In this document: in pieces, positions 38,454 to 45,696 of the stretch | How the letters are laid out: every line of letters starts with the position of its first letter | Numbering within the stretch: the first letter of the stretch is position 1 | DNA from: Gracilibacillus massiliensis | Lineage (GTDB): Bacteria; Bacillota; Bacilli; Bacillales; Amphibacillaceae | Length of the DNA: 64,000 bases | NCBI RefSeq assembly: GCF_001458115.1 | Contig: NZ_CZRP01000012.1 | Span: 434,001 to 498,000 of the forward strand | Direction: 5' to 3' | The notes under the pieces: generated by a model | The model's input: only the letters and a program-made list of their open reading frames with translations | Told to the model about the DNA's origin: nothing | Database searches by the model: none | Position numbers and translations under genes: made by a program

Positions 38454-38603
38454 ATGCGCGTTAACATTACTTTGGCTTGTACAGAAACAGGCGACCGTAA
38501 TTATATTACGACTAAAAATAAACGTAAACACCCTGAACGTATGGAGCTTAAAAAATATAGCCCACGTTTAAAAAAACACACGTTACACCGTGAAACAAAA
38601 TAA
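38454..38603 (+). CDS. rpmG: 50S ribosomal protein L33, cysteine-poor form
   Basis: A 49-residue L33 ([20 protein letters not shown]...HTLHRETK) after TGGAGGG. It lies where B. subtilis has rpmGA, but the zinc-ribbon cysteines of that protein are mostly lost. The first CxxC reads CTET and the second pair is replaced by YSPRL, leaving only Cys9. It should therefore be a zinc-free (C-minus) form. Own promoter and terminator. Confidence 0.92.
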   Translation: MRVNITLACTETGDRNYITTKNKRKHPERMELKKYSPRLKKHTLHRETK

Positions 38604-38609
38604 TGAAAC

Positions 38610-38649
38610 AAAAAACTCTTACCACACATCTACTGGTAAGAGTTTTTTA
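38610..38649 (+). terminator. Terminator after rpmG
   Basis: AAAAAACTCTTACCA pairs with TGGTAAGAGTTTTTT (38634-38648) across a 9-10-nt loop. Confidence 0.9.
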
Positions 38650-38700
38650 TTAGAAACTACTAATGCAAATGCACATATGTAGATTTTTCATGTGCATCTC

Positions 38701-38857
38701 CAGTGATGAACAAAAGAAGGAAAGTACGACATAATTGTATTGGTAATTTTGACATTATGTACGTGTGTGGTAAGCCGGAGCGATTGCAAAGCACATATAA
38801 CATCTCATAATTACCACATTAGTTACGTCGCATAGTCCTTCTTTTGTTCACTAACTG
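38701..38857. repeat. Element II deletion derivative A (157 nt)
   Basis: Long inverted repeats of about 65 nt with few internal bases: the left half has GAACAAAAGAAGG and TACGACATAATTG, and the right half has the complementary GTCGCATAGTCCTTCTTTTG. A remnant AAGCCGGAGCGATTGCAAAG of the inner module is kept. The central modules are gone, which suggests an internal deletion of a full element. Confidence 0.8.
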
Positions 38858-38910
38858 TAGTTTTATTTTAATAATAAGTTTAATTTGATGAAGTTAAGGT
38901 GATGAATATA

Positions 38911-39474
38911 ATGACGAAACAACATATGCGGAATCAAGTGTTATCGATTTGGAGAGATTCAGCAAAAAGAACACATATACAATATGCTATATATAGAAGA
39001 CTATTTAGGTTGAACATTTGGAAGAATGCCAAGATTATTGGGCTGACTCATTCAAAAGATACAGAATGGGATACGACTTTTCTTATTGAAAAAGCATGGG
39101 CTCAAGACAAAATGGTAACCATTCCTAAAAGTAATCCCTACAATCATACCATGAAGTTTTATCATTATGCTAAAGGCGATAAGTTAGAGAACACTTGGAA
39201 AAATATAAGTGAACCTATTGAAGATCCTAGTAAGCTGGTAAATAAACAACAACATGACTTAATTATCGTTCCGGGAGTAGTTTTTAGTAAAGAAGGATAT
39301 AGAGTCGGTTATGGAGGAGGCTATTACGATCGTTATTTAGCAGATTACCAAGGACAAACACTTTCGCTTGCAGCTGACTTTCAAATGCAATCTTCAATAA
39401 AAATGGACCCCCATGACATTCCCGTCCAGATCATCGTCACAAATTTTGGGACAATTTATTGTCGTCATACATAA
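38911..39474 (+). CDS. yqgN: 5-formyltetrahydrofolate cyclo-ligase
   Basis: A 187-residue protein of the FAU1/MTHFS family. The phosphate- and folate-binding block VPGVVFSKEGYRVGYGGGYYDRYL is near residues 121-144. It converts 5-formyl-THF to 5,10-methenyl-THF with ATP. AAGGTGA lies 8 nt before the chosen ATG; upstream in-frame starts overlap that site. It matches B. subtilis yqgN in length and location. Confidence 0.92.
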   Translation: MTKQHMRNQVLSIWRDSAKRTHIQYAIYRRLFRLNIWKNAKIIGLTHSKDTEWDTTFLIEKAWAQDKMVTIPKSNPYNHTMKFYHYAKGDKLENTWKNISEPIEDPSKLVNKQQHDLIIVPGVVFSKEGYRVGYGGGYYDRYLADYQGQTLSLAADFQMQSSIKMDPHDIPVQIIVTNFGTIYCRHT

Positions 39475-39529
39475 AATAATAGAAGGGAGAGATACTTTAG
39501 GTAACTAACATTAGGAGGAATATCTAAAC

Positions 39530-39706
39530 ATGAAGTTAACTAAAGTATTTTTCATCCTTACAGCTATCGTGGCAACTGTTGTAGTATTTCGTAATGCGCT
39601 TATTAATCTGTTAATTAACATACCCTTTGCGCGAAAAGTTGGGGTTCGTTTATCCATGAAAGTGCCTTATATCCGTAATAAAATGATTGGCTCGATGTTT
39701 AAATAA
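39530..39706 (+). CDS. Small membrane-associated protein (YqgO-like position)
   Basis: A 58-residue protein after TTAGGAGGAATATCTAAAC. It has an N-terminal hydrophobic segment (KLTKVFFILTAIVATVVVF) and a basic C-terminus (VGVRLSMKVPYIRNKMIGSMFK). It lies between yqgN and the rhomboid gene, where B. subtilis has the small gene yqgO; homology by position only. The strong ribosome binding site and clean frame support it. Function is unknown. Confidence 0.65.
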   Translation: MKLTKVFFILTAIVATVVVFRNALINLLINIPFARKVGVRLSMKVPYIRNKMIGSMFK

Positions 39707-39780
39707 TGTCAAGACCTTATTATTATTCTAATGCAAAAGATTCGTGGTATCATTAGAACAGTAATAAGGGTGGTGTTTTC

Positions 39781-41328
39781 ATGTATATTAAAAATCAATT
39801 TGTTCAAAATAAATTAGTAGTCCATTTGATGGAAAAAGAGCAATTTGAATTGTTATCTCTTTCAACAAAACAAGAAGAATATTTATTATGGAAAAGTAAT
39901 AAAAGAAAAACAGATATTGTAAGAGTCTCTTTGAAGCAATATGATTGGAAGAGAGATCTTTCTAACTCTGTAGAGAACATAGAAAAACAAGCAATTCAAA
40001 AAATAAAACTTCCATTATTTCAAAATCACATCGCTTTTCATCATATTTTTATAACAGACTATGAACCAGTTGATAGCTGGGAATCATTAGCAGATTCGTC
40101 AGGGCATACTAATAAAATTGATAAATCTTATGTTTATGTATATGGCGAAAATACCGAAGAGATTGATCATTTTTTCGAGCGAAGTAATATAGCTGGATCT
40201 CTAGATTTCGAAGTACCAGACAATATATTGGAATTAGAATATCAAACAGAACTATTAAAACAAAGAATCAATCAATTACATAAAGAAGCACATAAGGAAA
40301 TTCAAGCTATATTCAACAGAGGAAAGCCGCGTCTGTCATATCTGTTAATTGCGCTCAATGTTATTATTTTCTTTTTACTTGAATATGCAGGTGGTTCTAC
40401 AAATCCAGAAGTATTGATCGAATATGGTGCAAAATATAATATTGCGATGTTAGAAGGTGAGTGGTGGAGGGTCATAACTTCTATGTTTTTACACATAGGA
40501 TTTTTGCATCTTGCATTAAATATGCTCGCACTATATTTTATCGGAACTTTGGTAGAAAGAATTTATGGAAACGTACGGTTTTTAGTAATATATTTTTTAG
40601 CAGGAATAGCAGGGGGAATGGCAAGCTTTGCATTAAATCCTAGTATTGCAGCTGGCGCTTCTGGTGCATTGTTTGGTTTGTTTGGCGCTTTATTGTTTTT
40701 TGGAATAAAATATCCAAGAGTTTTTTTCAAAACCATGGGGCTTAACGTCATTTTTATAGTGATCCTAAATATAGTCTTTGGATTTTCAGTGCAGCAGATA
40801 GATAACGGTGCCCATATAGGTGGATTAATTGCTGGTTTTATTGCTTCTGGTATCGTAATGCTTCCGAAGAACAAAGCATATATGCAACAACTTATTGCTT
40901 CAGTAGTTTATCTATTTTACGTTCTTGGCGTATTTGCTTATGGTATCTCGAACGATGAAGTACAATTTAATGAGACATTACAACTTCAGCGAATTCAAGA
41001 GTTATTATCTCATCAAGAATATAATGAAATCAAAGTGATCGTTAGCGAATCTTTACCTTATGCGGATGATTTTTCTGCTGAATTACTATTTTATCGATCT
41101 TTTGCAAATATTCATCAAGAATCGTTTGATTTAGCGCAAGAAGATTTGGAAAAAGCGGTAAGTCAAAAACCTGATTTTGAGGAAGCCTGGTATAATCTAG
41201 CATTGATCTATCAGCAAACTGAAAATTACCCAAAAGCATTATCAGCAGTCGAACAGTTAATCGAATTGAATAGTGAGAAGGAAGAATACAATACTCTCTA
41301 TAACGAAATCCAAAAAACAGCACCTTAA
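39781..41328 (+). CDS. gluP: Rhomboid intramembrane serine protease GluP (YqgP)
   Basis: A 515-residue protein: a soluble N-terminal domain (about 1-175), a seven-segment rhomboid core with HIGFLHLALNMLAL, catalytic Ser in GASGALFG (about 294) and His in GAHIGG (about 345), and C-terminal TPR repeats (EEAWYNLALIYQQTENYPKALSAVE). In B. subtilis YqgP cleaves the magnesium transporter MgtE and acts with FtsH. That substrate is family knowledge, not visible here. Confidence 0.93.
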   Translation: MYIKNQFVQNKLVVHLMEKEQFELLSLSTKQEEYLLWKSNKRKTDIVRVSLKQYDWKRDLSNSVENIEKQAIQKIKLPLFQNHIAFHHIFITDYEPVDSWESLADSSGHTNKIDKSYVYVYGENTEEIDHFFERSNIAGSLDFEVPDNILELEYQTELLKQRINQLHKEAHKEIQAIFNRGKPRLSYLLIALNVIIFFLLEYAGGSTNPEVLIEYGAKYNIAMLEGEWWRVITSMFLHIGFLHLALNMLALYFIGTLVERIYGNVRFLVIYFLAGIAGGMASFALNPSIAAGASGALFGLFGALLFFGIKYPRVFFKTMGLNVIFIVILNIVFGFSVQQIDNGAHIGGLIAGFIASGIVMLPKNKAYMQQLIASVVYLFYVLGVFAYGISNDEVQFNETLQLQRIQELLSHQEYNEIKVIVSESLPYADDFSAELLFYRSFANIHQESFDLAQEDLEKAVSQKPDFEEAWYNLALIYQQTENYPKALSAVEQLIELNSEKEEYNTLYNEIQKTAP

Positions 41329-41354
41329 TTTAGAAAACCATGCAATTAACGGTA

Positions 41355-41813
41355 CAGTAGACACAAACTGCGAACTTGTGACAATTTTGACTGCTTGATG
41401 AGTGCTAGCAAAAGCTCCGTCTATTTGCTTCGCTTTCCGCGGGCACGTCGGTCTGCTTCCTCAAAAAGCAAAGAACGCTTTTCCTGCGGGATCTTCAGCT
41501 CGCGTTGTTCCCGCTGGAGTCTTCGTAAATAGACTACGCTTTAGTAAAGTTCTACAAATAAAGTAACTGCAGGAATATTGATTTCACAGCATATTTCATC
41601 GTTTTTGAACAGATATCTAACAAAGCGGAGGAAAAATGCGACACTCCTGGGGGAACAGCACGAGCTGAAGATCCACTTGGTAAAGTGCCTTTCTTTATCA
41701 AGTTAGCTTCAGCCGTGCCCCCGGAAAGGGAGTGTTTTTCCGTAACGCTGGATTAGCATTCAACAAAATACTTTTGCCAATAATTCAACGACAGTTACTT
41801 CGCAGTTTAGTTT
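41355..41813. repeat. Element I copy 2, ends swapped (459 nt)
   Basis: Same interior as copies 1 and 3, including CAAAAGCTCCGTC, GGAGGAAAAATGCGACACTCC, GAAGATCCACTTGGTAAAGTG and GCCCCCGGAAAGGGAGTG. The left end is GACACAAACTGCGAACTTGTG (the type found inverted at the right of copy 3). The right end is CAGTTACTTCGCAGTTTAG, the exact complement of the left end of copy 1. So the outer arms are exchanged relative to the interior. It lies between two convergent genes. Confidence 0.85.
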
Positions 41814-41855
41814 TAATGATCTATTTAAGATCATTAAAAAGAATGAAATAAATGA

Positions 41856-42725
41856 TTAGTTCTCGACAGACAGTTTCTGGTAAAGTGTTTCTACTTCGTT
41901 ATTTTCGTTAGTAAATAATACGATTAAGTGATCAAGTTTTTTATCAATTAGGACGATTGGCATCATTTGATTCTTTGTATCTGGCTGATTTGCGATTGGT
42001 AAGATGTAGTTCCGATATAATCCTTCCCATAGCTGTCCGATAATTCTATCGGTTTCTTCTTGGCTTAAACCCTCAATTGGTTGTTTTTCAAATTGGATAA
42101 GGTCAATTAATGGATATAGATCGTACTCTTTTGAGTTAATATTCGATACTTTCAACCATTCGTTCCATGTAAATTGAAGTTGCTGATTCGTAGTTCTATC
42201 TATGGTCTCTTTCCATTCTTCTTGCAAATGTGAAGCTGGCACTCTAAAGGATTCTAATGCTGTATATGGTGAATCAATCACATATAAGTGATCCGAAGTC
42301 ATCTGATGAATACTCTTTATTTCATCATTAGGATAATGTGCTTCACCATGATGATAAGTTATTGCTTGAAAATGGCTACTGTCACTCTCCTCCAATATAA
42401 CTTCAAGATTAATATTTTTTTCTTGCTCTTTCCATAAACCTTTCATTCCTTTTAATCGACCATCCATAAACAAAATAGAAATGTCTTGTCTTAAATAAAT
42501 GACATCTTCTATAGTACTTTTCGATTCCCACTTAATTAGGTACTGATCATTTCCAGTTTCCTTTAATAAATTCAATTTTGTTTGTGCTTCTGTAAAAGGT
42601 ATCGAAGTATCTAGAGGAAAATATTTAATTATTTCTTCAGTTTTCTGTTGTGAGAGTAATAATAGTAGTAATAGCATCATCATTAAGAGGCACGTTATAA
42701 TGTGCAATTTTCGCCTTTTTATCAT
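41856..42725 (-). CDS. Uncharacterised membrane-anchored extracytoplasmic protein
   Basis: A 289-residue protein that I do not recognise. It has a basic start (MIKRRK), a strongly hydrophobic leucine/methionine-rich segment (residues 8-24) without a lipobox cysteine, and a hydrophilic extracellular part of about 260 residues with no cysteines and no clear motif (LYVIDSPYTALESFRVPA, LWEGLYRNYILPI). It is divergent from the SpoVAF-like gene 104 nt away, so a sporulation role is conceivable but unproven. A normal codon pattern and full frame support it as real. Confidence 0.72.
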   Translation of the reverse strand: MIKRRKLHIITCLLMMMLLLLLLLSQQKTEEIIKYFPLDTSIPFTEAQTKLNLLKETGNDQYLIKWESKSTIEDVIYLRQDISILFMDGRLKGMKGLWKEQEKNINLEVILEESDSSHFQAITYHHGEAHYPNDEIKSIHQMTSDHLYVIDSPYTALESFRVPASHLQEEWKETIDRTTNQQLQFTWNEWLKVSNINSKEYDLYPLIDLIQFEKQPIEGLSQEETDRIIGQLWEGLYRNYILPIANQPDTKNQMMPIVLIDKKLDHLIVLFTNENNEVETLYQKLSVEN

Positions 42726-42829
42726 CGATATCCCTCATTCGTTGCATTTCAACTTGTCCAAATTCTTTCTGCATTAATCCATCTTTATGGTAAAGACTAA
42801 AAAAAAGTCTAGAGAAAGAGGGTATAAGA

Positions 42830-44284
42830 ATGGAACAAGAGAAGCGTTTGTATCATAACTATGATAAAAATGTGCAATATATACACGATTATTTATCAGT
42901 AGATAAGAGTTTTGATCTTATCCATCTTGATGTTCAATATGCAGGCAAAAAAATGGCACTATTTCTAATAGATGGATTAGTAAAAGATGAAATACTCCAT
43001 TATTTAATGCGGTTTTTAGCAGAGTTAGAAGAAGGCGACTTAGAAAAAAACACCCTCGATAAGTTAATTAAAAGGTATATACCTTATGTCGAAATAGATG
43101 TTGAAAAAGATTTGAATAAAGCCTCAAATTTAATCCTAGGTGGACCTACAGCATTAGTTGTAGAAGGCCTAGATGAAATTATCATGATTGATGCCCGAAC
43201 ATATCCTGTTAGAGGACCTGAAGAACCAGATTTAGAAAGGGTAGTCCGTGGTTCAAGGGACGGGTTTGTGGAAACCATTATTTTTAATACGGCGCTAACC
43301 CGAAGAAAAGTAAGAGATAGATCGTTACGAATGGAATATACTTCTATAGGTAGAAGGTCAAAAACAGATATATGTATTTGTTATTTAGAAGATATTGCTG
43401 ATCAAAGGAAAGTTGAATTATTAAAAGATCACTTAGATAAAATTGATACAGATGGTTTACCGATGGCAGAGAAAACGATTGAAGAATTTTTAAGCGGAAA
43501 AACTTGGAACCCATACCCGACAATTCGGTATACGGAAAGACCTGACACTGCCTCAGAACATTTGTATGAGGGACATATTTTGGTAATGATCGACGGTTCA
43601 CCAAGTGTTATGATAACACCAGCAACCTTTTGGCATCATTTACAACATGCTGAGGAATATCGCCAAAAACCTTTTATCGGAGTATATTTGCGAATGGTAC
43701 GTTTTATGGCGGTCTTTGCTTCATTATTTTTACTTCCATTTTATTATTTATTGTCAACAGAAATGGGAGTGTTACCAGAAGAATTAGCATTTATTGGTCC
43801 AGCCGAAATAGGATTAATTCCATTGATTGTCCAATTTTTGATAGCGGAAGTAGGGATTGATGTATTACGAATGGCTGCGATCCATACTCCTTCAGCCTTA
43901 GCAACAGCTCTTGGACTTGTTTCGGCAATTATAATAGGACAGATAGCAGTAGAAGTTGGCTTGTTTACGAATGAAGTAGTATTATACATTGCCGTAGCTG
44001 TTATGGGAACTTTTGCTACACCTAGTTATGAACTGAGTCTAGCAAATCGTGTCACTCGTATAATCCTTCTTATTGTTACTGCTTTATTTGGCATAAAAGG
44101 TTTTGTTATAGGTATCACCTTTTATATTTTATATTTAGCACAATTGAAAACATTTTATCTGGGATATTTTTGGCCATTTATTCCTTTTGATGCCAAAGCA
44201 TTTATAAACGTGTTAATCCGACAACCAATCCCGCACGATAGAAGTCGACCATCGTTTTTAAATCCTCAAGATCCAGATCGATAA
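42830..44284 (+). CDS. SpoVAF/GerA-family spore membrane protein
   Basis: A 484-residue protein of the GerAA/SpoVAF family: an N-terminal soluble domain (1-290) with DARTYPVRGPEEPDLERVVRGSRDGFVETI, then about five membrane segments. Length and the short N-terminus fit SpoVAF (about 490 residues) better than germinant-receptor A subunits. SpoVAF sits in the spore inner membrane and affects germination. Here it is not in a spoVA operon but before yqgQ-glcK. AGAGAAAGAGGG precedes the ATG. Confidence 0.88.
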   Translation: MEQEKRLYHNYDKNVQYIHDYLSVDKSFDLIHLDVQYAGKKMALFLIDGLVKDEILHYLMRFLAELEEGDLEKNTLDKLIKRYIPYVEIDVEKDLNKASNLILGGPTALVVEGLDEIIMIDARTYPVRGPEEPDLERVVRGSRDGFVETIIFNTALTRRKVRDRSLRMEYTSIGRRSKTDICICYLEDIADQRKVELLKDHLDKIDTDGLPMAEKTIEEFLSGKTWNPYPTIRYTERPDTASEHLYEGHILVMIDGSPSVMITPATFWHHLQHAEEYRQKPFIGVYLRMVRFMAVFASLFLLPFYYLLSTEMGVLPEELAFIGPAEIGLIPLIVQFLIAEVGIDVLRMAAIHTPSALATALGLVSAIIIGQIAVEVGLFTNEVVLYIAVAVMGTFATPSYELSLANRVTRIILLIVTALFGIKGFVIGITFYILYLAQLKTFYLGYFWPFIPFDAKAFINVLIRQPIPHDRSRPSFLNPQDPDR

Positions 44285-44315
44285 AAAGATTTTTATTTCA
44301 TTTTATAATCGCATT

Positions 44316-44324
44316 TGTTATAAT
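44316..44324 (+). promoter_or_regulatory. Extended -10 element before yqgQ-glcK
   Basis: TGTTATAAT (44316-44324), 18 nt before the yqgQ start; no strong -35. Confidence 0.55.
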
Positions 44325-44341
44325 ATCTTAGGTGATATTAA

Positions 44342-44539
44342 ATGGAAAGTATTTACGATTTACAAAAACTATTATTGAAATTTGGAACGATCATCTATAT
44401 AGGTGATCGTTCAGCTGATTTAGACCTTATGGAAGAGGAAATTAATGAACTTTATCAAGTGAAGATGATCACAAAAGAAGAATTTATAAAGAGTAAATTA
44501 CTAATAAAAAGGGAAAAAGAAAAATTAGATAAAGGGTGA
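44342..44539 (+). CDS. yqgQ: YqgQ family protein (DUF910)
   Basis: A 65-residue helical protein with the family core VYDLQKLLLKFGTIIYIGDRS-like sequence, here starting MESIYDLQKLLLKFG, and the acidic/basic tail. It has the helical hairpin architecture of DUF910. Function is unknown. It overlaps or abuts glcK, as in B. subtilis, and translational coupling is likely. The leader before it is very short. Confidence 0.88.
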   Translation: MESIYDLQKLLLKFGTIIYIGDRSADLDLMEEEINELYQVKMITKEEFIKSKLLIKREKEKLDKG

Positions 44540-44547
44540 AACAAAAA

Positions 44548-45507
44548 ATGAGGAAAGACTTATTAATTGGAGTAGATATTGGTGGAACCACAGTGAAAAA
44601 TGCAATCATTTCTAACCAAGGAGAAATGATTGCTAAATGGGAAATTCCTACACGACTCGAAAAAGAAGGTGTACATGTACCAAAGGATATTTGGATTTCT
44701 ATAGAAGAGAAACTTTCGGATTTAAAAATAGATAAAAATCGCGTTTTAGGATTAGGAGTAGGTGCACCAGGTTTTATTGATCCAGAAACGGGTAAAGTAG
44801 CAATAGCAGTAAACATTGGTTGGAAGGATTTTGCTTTGCAAGATATTTTAGAGGAGCTATCTGGTTTGAATGTTCATGTTGACAATGATGCAAATATTGC
44901 AGCGTTAGGTGAGAACTGGAAAGGTTCAGGCGATCAAGTAGATAATATGTTAGCCGTTACACTTGGTACTGGTGTTGGAGGCGGTATAATTGCAAATGGT
45001 CACATAGTAAGTGGTGCTAATGGTACAGGGGCTGAAATAGGTCATATTACAGTAGAAAGAAATGGTGCACCATGCAATTGCGGAAGAGCTGGTTGTTTAG
45101 AAACCGTTACTTCTGCATCGGGAATTGTTCGACAAGCAGAGAAACTGTTGGCAGAAGGTAAAGCGCCAAAATTACAAGAGAGAAAAGAAGCGAAAAAAGC
45201 TATTACAACAAAAGATATTTTTGAATTAGCCGCTGAAGGTGACGAAGACACAAAACAATTGTTGAATCATGTATTTGACGTGCTAGGCTTTACGCTTGCT
45301 AATATAGCAATTACTACAAACCCCTCTAAAATTGTAATCGGGGGAGGCGTTTCTAAAGCTGGTAATCTTTTATTAGAACCATTAAAAGAAGCATTCGAAA
45401 AATATACTTTACCTCGTACTAACGAAGCTTGTGAATTTGTCTTAGCAGAGTTAGGTAATGATGCAGGTGTGTTTGGGGGAGCCTTTCTAGTCTTACAAAA
45501 CAGTTAA
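44548..45507 (+). CDS. glcK: ROK-family glucokinase
   Basis: A 319-residue sugar kinase: ATP-binding DIGGTTVKN (about 9-17), GVGAPG, catalytic Asp in VDNDANIAALGE (about 112) and the zinc motif CNCGRAGCLE (about 174). It phosphorylates glucose with ATP. The ATG follows AAAGGGTGAAAC; a GTG four codons upstream overlaps yqgQ and is less likely. Confidence 0.95.
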   Translation: MRKDLLIGVDIGGTTVKNAIISNQGEMIAKWEIPTRLEKEGVHVPKDIWISIEEKLSDLKIDKNRVLGLGVGAPGFIDPETGKVAIAVNIGWKDFALQDILEELSGLNVHVDNDANIAALGENWKGSGDQVDNMLAVTLGTGVGGGIIANGHIVSGANGTGAEIGHITVERNGAPCNCGRAGCLETVTSASGIVRQAEKLLAEGKAPKLQERKEAKKAITTKDIFELAAEGDEDTKQLLNHVFDVLGFTLANIAITTNPSKIVIGGGVSKAGNLLLEPLKEAFEKYTLPRTNEACEFVLAELGNDAGVFGGAFLVLQNS

Positions 45508-45637
45508 CTTTTTTTGTTACGGTTCTGAGTGTCTTTTAGATCCACACCTTTAGTCTAAATTTAAACTTTAATGAATAATGTAAAAGAATTGTAACTTTTT
45601 TTAAGATTTTTGAAACTTTTGTGTGATGTTCATCGTC

Positions 45638-45643
45638 TATAAT
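45638..45643 (+). promoter_or_regulatory. -10 element before the LtaS-type gene
   Basis: TATAAT at 45638-45643 with no good -35 at 16-18 nt. It lies about 54 nt before the coding start in a gene-free stretch of 189 nt. Confidence 0.4.
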
Positions 45644-45696
45644 TAATAGAGAGAGAGATAGATATTAGGGTTCTATCATTTTGAGGAGGATAATCA

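Noticed and set aside
45585-45640. Possible Pho-like periodic T-rich hexamers before the LtaS-type gene
   Set aside because: The hexamers (TTGTAA, TTTAAG, TGAAAC, TGTGAT) fit TTNANA poorly and only with shifted phase. Simple A/T richness explains them.
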